From Cristatella mucedo (taxonomy: Eukaryota; Bryozoa; Phylactolaemata; Cristatellidae), in the NCBI GenBank assembly GCA_009760855.2, contig WPIO01000178.1:392501-456500 (forward strand): DNA of 64,000 nucleotides, in the 5' to 3' direction. Positions 54,698 to 64,000 of the stretch are shown in pieces; within the stretch, counting starts at the first letter, position 1, and each line of letters starts with the position of its first letter. The notes below the pieces were generated by a model, which searched no databases, was not told the origin of the DNA, and was given only the letters and a program-made list of their open reading frames with translations. The translations under genes were made by a program, and so were the position numbers.

Positions 54698-54975
54698 TAG
54701 GCCCTGAAGGCGGTGTAGTAACCTTCAATGGGCGGGATAGTACAATCGGGGCACTGTCAACCGACGTCAGTGTTTCCGACAGAGACTTTTCGGCGGTGTG
54801 CCGTGACGGAAAATGGGTCGTAAAGTGGCATTGGGCCGACGGCGTGACTTCTCCCACCTTGGTAAACCGCGTCGAGGCTTGCCGCGTGCCCACCGACTTG
54901 CAGGCCGACGACGACAAGGAGATTCAAGAGTGGATCCAACTCGGCTGGCTGAAGCCCTACGAAGTATCGGTCTAA
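54691..54975 (+). pseudogene. pol continuation: linker and RT N-terminus, truncated
   Basis: VVIGPEGGVVTFNGRDSTIG, then ...LQADDDKEIQEWIQLGWL, typical of the Gypsy protease-RT linker and RT start. It is cut off by the adjacent LINE. Confidence 0.7.
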
Positions 54976-55265
54976 TGACGGCCGATTTGAAGGACTTGGG
55001 TACGAGCCCTTTTTCTAAAGAAGCATTAAAAATCTCGTATATGGCAGGGCTAAGTTGGTCTGCAATAAAGACCACAGATATGATGGCATAGGGTCTTCGG
55101 GAGACGAGCTCTTTACGCTGGACCTTATTAAGGTAGACATATCGCATGAAGAAACCTCGGAAAACCTTCTTACGAAGGTCACAGTTTGCGATCCAGCAAT
55201 TGCTTTAATCGGAGGGAGCTTTATGGAGGTACCAATGTGCACAATGTTTTCAGTAAAGAAGGCTA
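54976..55265 (-). mobile_element. LINE family A RT fragment, inverted
   Basis: Minus strand: IKLPPIKAIAGSQTVTFVRR, FSEVSSCDMSTLIRSS, IYEIFNASLEKGLVPKSFKS and AVIRP. It duplicates, in inverse orientation, the segment at 55640-55930 of the neighbouring copy. Confidence 0.85.
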
Positions 55266-55299
55266 AGCACTTTTCGCCGAGTCGTTAATATCTGGGGAG

Positions 55300-57412
55300 T
55301 GAGACCTCTAAGCATTGGTGAGCAAATTGTTTACCATCTAAACTTGTTTATAGAGGATTTTTCAGAGTTCCTCGCTAAAATATTTGTGTATGACAGGCCG
55401 TTACTGATTGCTGGAGACTTCAATATTCACGTTGACAACCCTAGCAACAGCCAGGTCCGCTCATTTCTTGACTGCCTGGAGAATTTTGGTTTGGTCCAAC
55501 ACGTTAATCATACCACCCACGTCGGTGGCCATATTCTAGATCTCGTGATCACTAAGGATGTCCTCCCCACTGACCTTGTAGTGTGCCAACTGCAAATATT
55601 AACGGCTCAGCCGAAAGGTTTTCAGCCTTCTTTACTAACAAATTGTGCACCTTCGTGCCTCCATAAAGCCCCCTCCGACTAAAGCAATCGCGGTTCCACA
55701 ACCTGTGACCTTCCTTAAAAGGTTTTCCGAGGTTTCTGCATGCGATTATGGCTACCTTAATAAGGTCTCGCATAAAGAGCTCGTCTCCCGAAGACCTATA
55801 CCATCATATCCGTGGTCTTCACTTGCAGACCAACTTGGCCCTGCTATATACGAGATTTGTAATGCTTCTTTAGAAAAAGAGGGTCATCCCCAAGTCCTTC
55901 AAATCGGCAATCGTTAGACCGATACCTAAAAAGTCTGGATTAAATACAGAGGTCCTTGCAAACTACCGCCCAGTTTCCATTCTTCCATTCTTGTCAAAGA
56001 TTCTTAAAAAAATTGTTGCTAAGCAGCTGGTTGAACATATTGAAAATAATGAAATGTCAGAAACATTTCAATCAGGGTTCAAGAGGCAGCACTCCACTGA
56101 AACTGCTCTCCTCCGTATTAACAATGACATTCTACGTGGCAACGATGACGGGAGTGTCACTGCCCTAGCTCTTATAGATCTGTCAGCTGCCTTCGCCACC
56201 ATTAATCACGATGTTCTACTTGAACGATTGAGAACAACGATCGGTCTGACAGATGAGGACTGGCGTGGTTTAAATTGAACTTGTCTGATCGTGTTCAATC
56301 CGTGTCGTGTGGGGGTCAGGTCTCACACAAGACGGGTCACCTGTGGAGTCCTTCAAGGGTCTGAACTCGGTCCCTTGCTGTTCTTCATCAATACTCAACC
56401 TCTGGGAAAAGAGATTAGGCCCGTTGAATAGGATATTACTTTTATGCTGAAGATACTCAGCTGTATTTGTCGTTCCAACCGTCAGAATCTGCTGGAGCAA
56501 CTGAGAAACTGAATGCTTGCCTTGCCGGCATTAATAATAATAATAATAATAATAATGCACTTGATAAAGCGCCCTCAGAGAACTTAATCTCTTTCTAGGC
56601 ACTTAACATTTGCTGCAAAGTGAAATGCAGTTGAATGGTAAGTAAAATCATGCTTGAAAAAGCAAACAAAATGAATGGTGTGGTTAGTGGTGACATGCAC
56701 AGGGTCAGCATGCAAATGTGGTTAGTGGCAGCATGCACAGTGTCAGCACGCATTCGATCCTCGTTTGATTATTGAATTTCCCTTTTGGCTGGGCTATCAA
56801 AGAAAGCAACTAGGCCACTGCAGCTGATTATGAATATGGCTGCAATGCTAGTCTTCAAGTCCCAGAGGTTTGAGCACGTGTCTTCTTCGCTTAAAGAGCT
56901 TGGATGGATAGTGGTTGAGCAAAGGATACAGAGCAAATTTCTTACGCCGACCCGCAAGGCCCACCACGGCTTGACTCCGTCGTACCTAGCTGAATCGCTG
57001 CACCAGTTTCAGCCTCTTCGAGCCCTGAGGTCCTGTGTGGACAATAAATTAGCTGTTCCATTTCTCCGCTTAAAGACTGTTGGCGACAGAAGCTTTAGCT
57101 CTGCTGGTCCTAGACTGTGGAATTCGCTTCCAAAATTCTCGCGAAACGACAACTACTCTCCAACTGCCGACTATGGCTCATCTTTTTCAGCGGTCCTGAC
57201 CTGCTACTTCCATGCTACTCACTACCTCAACTGCTCTCCTGACTCTGCTATGCTTCCCACTTTCTCTTTGTTGCGTGAGACGAAGTCTGCTGGCCACCGA
57301 ATGCGTTCCGAAAGCCGCTTAGGCTGTGAGTGCGCTATACAAAACTTTCCAGTGTAACACCCACATAGTCTTTATGGCTTTGGTGAGTTACAGACAGAGA
57401 TACATTACATTA
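55300..57412 (+). mobile_element. LINE family A copy with internal deletion
   Basis: Endonuclease part (DRPLLIAGDFNIHVDNPSNS, ILDLVITKDVLP), a jump at about 55590 into the RT N-terminal region (missing the SDH segment and about 500 bp present at 60020-60560), RT ([56 protein letters not shown]), a B-tail insertion at 56526-56755, then the C-terminal domain 56785-57357 and 3'UTR to about 57412. Confidence 0.9.
56526..56755 (-). mobile_element. LINE family B 3'UTR inserted in LINE A
   Basis: (aat)n, then gcacttgataaagcgccctc, tgcaaagtgaaatgcagttg, acatgcacagggtcagcatg and gcatgcacagtgtcagcacg. It interrupts the copy between its YADD region and the post-RT domain, so family B moved after this A copy. 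Confidence 0.88.
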
Positions 57413-58600
57413 CCGTCTTATAAATCTGTTTTGGGTCTGACTGGCCGGACTTCAGTTTTCGAGTGAAAACGATGCCCTGGCTTTTCGAAGCCTCCGGGTG
57501 TAGACTCGAAGGAAGTCTTAAAAATTGTCTAGATCTGCATCAGACCCCGATCTCTTAAAACGACGGTCAAGCCTGGCTTAACCTAAACTTTGGAGGCATT
57601 GTTAAGAAAAATGCTCCCACAGCTAGCCTTCACGTCTGATCCTTGTAACAGATTAAAAACTGTCTTTCACGGTGGCTTGCAAAACATTTATCGCTTGTTG
57701 TGTCTCGGCTAGATTACTTTAATTCCATTTTGGCTGGGCAACCGAACAAATTGACTGGGCCACTGGATCTGGCTAAAAATATGGCTGCAAGGCTAGTTTA
57801 GAAATCTCATTTATGCCTAGGTGAACTGCTGCACCTGTTTCTACCACCTCGTGACCTCAGGTCCGGTGTGGACAGTAAATTAGCTGTTTCATTCCTCTGC
57901 TTAAAAACTGTTGGCGACCGAAGCTTTTGCTCTGCAGGTCCTGGACTGTCTAACTCGCTTTCAAAGTTTTTATGCAACGACGTCACCCACCTAGTCTTTA
58001 ATGAGCTACAGGCGGAGATAAGTTAAATTACATTATTAGTTAATATCCTACGAAACAAAGAACGCTGAAATCATAGCTCAATTCGAGGATATTGGGAAAG
58101 TTGCACAGGATCGGAATGATCGGAACGACGGTCCCTTTTTTCTTGAGAGGCAAATCTCTCGCAAATCTCGGTTATGACTGTTATGCTCCAGTTGGTTTCC
58201 TAAGGTGTGGGGTCTTCTTGGGACGGGCTCTTTTTACTAGACCTTGTTAAGGTAACCGTATCGCATGCAGAAACCTCCTAAAATGTTTTAAGGGAGCTCA
58301 CAGGTTGTGATTCAGCAATGGCTTTAGTCGGAGGGCACTTTATGGAGGCACAATTTTGTCAGTACAGAAAGCTGAAAACTCGTTTTCCGAGCCGTTACAA
58401 TTAGGGAGCGAGACCACTCATTATTGGCCAGCCAATTGTATACCGTGTTATAAATCTGTTTTGGGTCTGACTGGCAGGAATTCAGTTTTCGAGTGAAAAC
58501 GAAGCCCTGGGATTTTTCAGCTTTGAGTGTAGAAGGAAGTCTTTGAAATTGACTAGATCTTCATCATCCCAGACTTCTTAAAACGGCATTCAAGCCTGCA
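57413..58600. mobile_element. Stacked LINE A fragments, mixed orientation
   Basis: 57413-57560 and 58440-58600 are related to each other (ataaatctgttttgggtctg, ttcagttttcgagtgaaaac). 57600-58030 is a plus-strand piece with SRLDYFNSILAG and the C-terminal domain. 58190-58430 is a minus-strand RT piece (gttaaggtaaccgtatcgca, cagcaatggctttagtcgga). All decayed. Confidence 0.7.
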
Positions 58601-59625
58601 CTTAATATGGCCCATCTTTTGAAGTTATTTTTATTAATTGAAAAGCATTTCCATGACTCTGTACACGGACAGAATGTAAGGGAGCATACTTGTCAAGAGG
58701 AATCTTAGTTGTCCCATTTACTGCACCGGTGGGGGTACCAAGGGTGTCGGTCGAGGCTGGGTGCAGATCAAGAAGATCTGACCCACATACAGATTACATC
58801 ACTGGATAAACTTGATATTATCCTGTACGTTCAACGGAGCAGAAACACCAAATGAGACCGAGAAACGATCCAAGAGGGTCAGCGAGCACACAATAAGATC
58901 AGTGGGCAGACTTCATTAGTGATAACAAGATCTAGGAATTTGTCGGACCAAACCAAAGTTCTATTGTATCTCCGTCTGTAACTCCGCAAAGCCACAAAGA
59001 CTATGTGGGTGTTTCACTGGAGAGTTTTGAATAGCATACTCACAGCCTAAGCGGCTTTCGGTACGCATTTGGTAGCCAAAAAACTTCGTTTCACGCAACG
59101 AAGAGAAAGTGGGAAGCATAGCAGAGTCAGGAGAGCAGTTGAGGTAGTGAGTAGCATGGAAGTAGCAGCTCAGGACCGCTGTAAAGGATGTGCCATAGTC
59201 GGCAGCAGGAGAGTAGTTGTCGTTGCGTAAGAATTGTGGAAGCGAGTTCCACAGTCTAGGACCAGCAGAGCAAAAGCTTCTGTCGCCAACAGTCTTTAAG
59301 CGAAGGAATGGAACAGCTAATTTGATGAACAGCTAATTTAAACAGCCTTTGAAATTGACTAGATCTTCACTGACTAGATCTTCATCCAACCCAGACTTCC
59401 TAAAAAGCTGAGTTTAAGCCAGCGCTTAACACGGTGCATCTTTTGAAGTTTTTTTGTAAATTGAAAGGAATCTCCACGACTCTGTACACGGACGGAATGT
59501 ACGGGAGCATGCTTGTCGAGAGGACTATTAAGTCTCACGTTCACTGCATCAGTGAGGGTATCAAGGCTGTCGGTCGAGTCTGGGTGCAGATCAAGAAGAC
59601 CTGCCTTACGTACAGATTTCATCAT
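58600..59625 (-). mobile_element. LINE A fragments, minus strand
   Basis: Two similar pieces, 58610-58780 and 59435-59600, encode the segment after the endonuclease (KAGLLDLHPDSTDSLDTLT and related). Between them 58965-59340 is a 3' end with the [10 protein letters not shown] domain and 3'UTR (tccgtctgtaactccgc). Confidence 0.78.
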
Positions 59626-59787
59626 CCCTATGGTCCCATCGTCCCAACATCCCTATGCCTCAATCGGTTGACCACTGGACCAAAAGATCGCAGAATTAGG
59701 GATTGTTCTCCACTTGAGGCGAACAATTTCTGCACCTCGTCTCAGATGGCCATTAATAATTGTATATTTAATTGCATACACACACCC

Positions 59788-59790
<3 letters not shown>

Positions 59791-59847
<57 letters not shown>
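59791..59847. repeat. (TA)n(TG)n microsatellite at LINE 5' junction
   Basis: Tatata then tgtgtg. The LINE A copy starts immediately after. Confidence 0.95.
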
Positions 59848-59848
<1 letters not shown>

Positions 59849-62450
59849 CAATATTCGCGTTGACAACCCTAGCAACATCCAGGTTCGCTCATTTCTTGAC
59901 TGTCTGGAGAATTTTGGTTTGGCCCAACACGTTAATCATAGCACCCACGTCGGTGGCCACATTCTAGATCTCGTGATCACTAAGGATGTCCTCCCCACTG
60001 ACTTTGTGGTGTGCCCACTGACCCTCTCAGATCATTGTTCGGTCTCGTTTACTGTTCCTGCTCCCTCGTACGTACAGGGCAATGTCGAATTTGCCAAACG
60101 ACGTAACTTACAAAGCATTGACATGGACAAGTTTTTGAAATCTGTTTGTGATGCAGGCCTTCTTGATCTGCATTCAGACTCGACCGGCAGCCTCGATACC
60201 CTCACTGATGCGATGAACATGACACTCAGGAGTGCTCTTGACAAGCATGCGTGTTTGCTAGCAGCATGTTCGCTCTATCCATGTTCAAAGTCGTCGGGAT
60301 TCCTTTCAATTTACTAAAAAACTCCTTAAGATGCGCCGTGTTAAGCGCAGGCTGGAACGTCGTTTCAAGAAATCGGGGTCTGAGGCAGACCTAGTCAATT
60401 TCAAAGAATTCCTTCGAGTTTACACCCGAAAGCTTAAAAAAACCAGGGCTTCTTTTTTCATTAGAAAGCTGAATTCCTGCCAGTCAAACACTAAACAGAT
60501 TTATAAGACAGTAAACCATTTACTGGCCAATGCTGTGAGGTCTGACTCCCAGATATTAAGGGCTCAGCCAAAAAGTTTTCAGCCTTCTTTACTGAAAAAA
60601 TTGTGCACATTCGTGCCTCCATTAAGCCCCCTCCGACCAAAGCAATTGCCGTTCCTCAACCTGTGACCTTTCTTAAAAGGTTCTCCGATGTTTCTGCCTG
60701 TGATGTGGCTGCCTTAATAAGGTCTAGCAAAAAGAGCTCGTCTCCTGAAGACCCTATACCTTCATCTCTGTGGTCTTCACTTGCAGACCAACTTAGCCCT
60801 GCCATAACCTAGATTTTTAATGCTTCTTTGGGAAAAGGGGTAGTCCCCAAGTCCTTCAAATCGGCAATCGTTAGGCCTATTCTTAAAAAGCCTGGATTAG
60901 ACACAGAGGTCCTAGCAAACTATCGTCCAGTTTCCCTTCTTCCGTTCTTATCAAAGATTCTTGAAAAAATTGTTGCTAAGCAGCTAGTTGAACATATTGA
61001 AAATAACGGAATGTCAGAAACATTTCAATCAGGTTTCAAGAGGCAGCACTCTACTGAAACTGCTCTCCTCCGTGTTTACAATGACATTCGACGTGGCAAC
61101 GACGACGGGAATGTCATTGCCCTAGCTCTGCTAGATCTGTCTGCTGCCTTCGACACCATTGATCACGAAGTTCTGCTTGAACGATTGAGAACAACGATCG
61201 GTCTGGCAGACGAAGCACTGGCGTGGTTTAAATCATACTTGTCTGATCGTGTTCAATCCGTGTCGTGTGGGGGTCAGGTCTCAGACATGGGAAGTCACCT
61301 GTGGAGTCCCTAAAGGGTCTGTACTCGGTCCCTTGCTGTTCTCCATTTATACACAACCTCTGGGAAAAGTGATTAGGCCCATGGAATAGGATATCACTTC
61401 TATGCTGACGATACTCAGTTGTATTTTGTCATTTAAACCGTCGGAATCTGCTGCAGCAACTGAGAAACTGAATGCTTGCCTTGCCGATATTCGATCCTGG
61501 ATGTCGGAAACTTCCTGAAATTAAATGATAATAAAACCGAACTGCTGCTCATAGGACACCCTAAGCGTGTGGCTGGATTAAAAGGCTTTGCTGTTCTAAT
61601 AGGTGATGCTATTGTGCGACCTTCACCACGTGCTCGTAATCTAGGTGTCGTGTTTGACAGCTGCCTCAATTTCAAAAGCTTCATTCAGAAGACTGCCTCT
61701 ACAGCTAGCCATCACATCCGATCCATATCCAAGATTAGAAGCTGTCTCCTACAGTGGCTTGTAAAAAATTAAACTAGCTCTTTAGTTCTGTCTCGGCTTG
61801 ATTATTGTAATTCCCTTTTGGCTAGGCTGCCAAAGAAAGCTATTATGCCACTACAGTGGACTATGAATATGGCTGCAAGGCTGGTCTTCAAGTCCCAGCG
61901 GTTTGAGCACGTGTCACCTTTGCTGAAAGAGCTAGGATGGTTGCCGGTTGAGCAAAGGATACAGAGCAAAGTTCTTATGCTGACCCACAAGGCCCGCCAC
62001 GGCTTGGCTCATTCGTACCTAGCTGAACTGCTGCATCAGTTTCAGCCTGTTCGCGCCCTCAGGTCATGTGTGGACAATAAATTAGCTGTCCCATTCCTTC
62101 GCTTAAAGACAGTTGGCGACAGAAGCTTTAGCTCTGCTGGTCCTAGACTGTGGAACTCGCTTCCACAATTCTTACGCAACGACAACTACTCTCCAACTGC
62201 CGACTATGGCACATCCTTTTCAGCGGTCCTGAGCTGCTACTTCCATGCTACTCACTACCTCAACTGCTCTCCTGACTCTGCTATGCTTCCCACTTTCTCT
62301 TCGTTGCGTGAGACGAAGTCTGTTGGCCACCGAATGCGTACCGAAAGCCGCTTAGGCTGTGAGTGCGCTATACAAAACTCTCCTGCGTAACACCCACATG
62401 GTCTTTATGACTTTGTGGAGTTACTGACGGAGATACATATACATACATTA
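59848..62450 (+). mobile_element. LINE family A, most complete copy (5'-truncated)
   Basis: Endonuclease C-terminal half (FNIRVDNPSNIQ, ILDLVITKDVLP, TLSDHCSVSF with the Ser-Asp-His motif); linker (RVKRRLERRFKKSGSEADLV, KLNSCQSNTKQIYKTVNHLL); RT 60828-61313 ([51 protein letters not shown]); FYADDTQLYF at about 61400; post-RT (DAIVRPSPRARNLGVVFDS); C-terminal domain 61818-62390; 3'UTR with acccacatggtctttatgac, ending gagatacatatacatacatt. It matches the CR1/L2 branch of non-LTR elements. Several frameshifts and stops. It is the template for reading the other copies. Confidence 0.93.
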
Positions 62451-62459
62451 GGCTTGGCG

Positions 62460-64000
62460 CAATCCAAGGCAAGTGGTACAAATCCATGTTTTTCGTTATT
62501 GAGTGCAAAGTTATTACTCACATTCTCTGTTCACATTCACATGAGCACTTCTGCGGCGAACGAGAAAAGGTCTCCTGTCGTCAGTCATTTCGTGTCAACC
62601 GGGGAGTGGTCGCAATCCTAGCAAGAAATCGGTAGCAATTATTTTACGTATGCGTGTTTTTCATTTACGCTTATTATTAGTATGTATTTATATTTTGCTT
62701 TGTATTTATGTATGCGTACGCGCACTACGTATTGCGTATTTTTTACGTGCAGTTTTGCCCGTTGACGTTACAAAAGTGGCGCAGCGGCTTCCGCGTCCGA
62801 GCAGAACTCCGGCCACAAAAAGCAGCGCTCGTACCGCGGTGCTAGTCTCTCAGACGACGTGCGCGACGGAAACTGGCGAAGCCTGAACCTCGTATCGCTG
62901 CTAGCGACTTGCACATGCAGACGCCAATGCATGCGTTCCGCATGCCGACAGTTGCGTGCAGAACGCGGCGGCGGCGACGAAGAACGCCCCCTACCTTAAT
63001 ATAACAAGTCCGTATTCACGACGCAGACAAGGCGTCGTTTGACAGCGATGGATGATTGCAGGCGTTCAACAGGCATTCAACAGCGGCCGTGACGCGCACC
63101 GACGGCTCCGCGACAAAGAGCTCAAAGCAGCTCAGATGCCAGTGCCAAGTAAGGAGGCACAACTGATTGCCTAGTGGATGGCGTCTGCTTTTAAGCGGCT
63201 TCGGCCTTAGGTACCGTCGATTCGCAGCCATTACAATTCAGAACCGCAAATAATGAGCGTCAGTCATAACCTGGCTGATTTTCCTCGCCGCTATTACAAT
63301 GTGGGGTAGCAGATACGACCTGCAAGTTTAATAATTATTAACTTTGCGGGTCATATCTGCTACCCCACGTTGAAGCAGCGGCGAGCTAAATCAGCCAGTT
63401 TATGCGATTCTCCGGTCTGCCCTTTAACCTCTATATTTCAGGCATAATGCGTTAAGGGTCGTGCGACCAAGACCTGCAATAGGCCGGACTTAGTCTCACT
63501 CAGTCAAGCCGGATGGCGGGGCGAGACAGCCTCCACCGTTAAAACCGTGGGTGCTATCTAGATAAGGCCGTTGAATCTTTAGATTTGCACTGTACATAGT
63601 TACTCTTCAAATCTTAAAGGCTAGCCGTGGCGGCGCGGTTCGACTGGGTCGTGTTACTAAATTATCAAACGGTATTGACATTACAGCAGTACGACTATTC
63701 AAATGAAGTTTCGGAATAAATTCAAAGCGATTGAGTTCAAGAATTCACTCAATTTCTAATTCGCATCTTCTAATTCGCAGTCCTCATAACCCACACAAGT
63801 TGCATTCTACCACACTTTTAACCGATCGCCCGGAAAAAAGCGTCACTTTTGCGAACTGCGTGGTCCGCTCGTGCGGCCGAAACGACCACGACCGGCGCGC
63901 CGCCTAGCGCCGACGTAACGTGCCGGGTCGCTAAGTTGCCAGCAAGCACAAAGAGCCCGATTAGCTTCTGGCCCCAAGGGCGCAGGGGCGCGCGTGCGTC
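62460..64000. other. No gene recognised; GC-rich at the right edge
   Basis: AT-rich to 62750, then CpG-rich at 62755-62990 and 63840-64000. Short ORFs only. The fold-back at 63265-63404 is the only structure seen. Confidence 0.4.
63265..63404. repeat. 140-bp imperfect fold-back (inverted repeat)
   Basis: The left arm cataacctggctgattttcc, tcgccgct, gtggggtagcagatacgac, ctgcaa and the right arm pair over about 68 nt each, with some 10 mismatches and a tiny AT loop around 63334. No coding sequence inside. Confidence 0.92.

Larger units (their letters stand above)
53395..54975 (+). mobile_element. Gypsy-like LTR retrotransposon fragment (gag-pro-RT start)
   Basis: A partial LTR-like leader contains AATAAA at 53555-53560. 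Then come a gag ORF, two zinc knuckles, a retropepsin and the first part of RT (DKEIQEWIQLGWLKPYE). The element breaks off at about 54970, where a LINE fragment in minus orientation begins. RNase H, integrase and 3' LTR are absent. It also has a nonsense codon and a frame change, so it is inactive. The Mag-type Gypsy lineage is a guess from the twin CCHC knuckles. Confidence 0.82.

Overview
This is eukaryotic, animal-type DNA. It shows spliced genes with GT-AG introns, long dinucleotide microsatellites, tRNA-derived SINEs, CR1/L2-like non-LTR retrotransposons and a Gypsy-like LTR fragment. The repeat mix and moderate GC suggest an invertebrate, plausibly a spiralian such as a free-living flatworm, mollusc or annelid. 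The species cannot be fixed from the sequence.

Two host genes can be reconstructed. (1) A mitochondrial glutaminase lies on the minus strand from the ATG at 19394 to 670 and runs off the left edge. Ten coding exons total 1230 nt (410 codons), with every junction in phase. They cover the presequence, the EF-hand-like N-terminal region and most of the catalytic domain. (2) A C2H2 zinc-finger protein lies on the plus strand, from an internal exon at about 35466-35758 to a 3.6 kb last exon at 45860-49465. The intron between them is 10.1 kb and splits one finger in two. Its 5' exons were not found. The two genes diverge from a GC-rich stretch at about 20.4-21.6 kb.

Almost everything else is repeats. 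0-20 kb: glutaminase introns, holding a roughly 172-bp satellite of about 12 monomers (9.2-11.3 kb), a 20-bp satellite (14.9-15.2 kb), a duplicated 170-bp segment, SINEs and LINE 3' ends. 20-35 kb: GC-rich DNA, CT/GA tracts, a broken multicopy transposon-like gene (25.1-25.96 kb), an 11-bp minisatellite (27.2-28.0 kb), large palindromes, and a LINE on the minus strand (31.0-34.4 kb) carrying an intronless, frameshifted copy of an unidentified membrane-protein gene. 35.8-45.9 kb: the zinc-finger intron, full of SINEs and RT pieces. 50-62.5 kb: a nest of LINE copies in both orientations plus an LTR element fragment (gag, zinc knuckles, protease, start of RT) with a canonical slippery heptamer at the gag/pro junction. 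62.5-64 kb: no recognisable gene, but a 140-bp fold-back.

The most interesting system is a SINE/LINE partnership. SINE family S1 and LINE family B share a 3' tail of about 60 nt predicted to fold into a two-tier hairpin, the arrangement expected of a SINE that borrows its partner LINE's reverse transcriptase.
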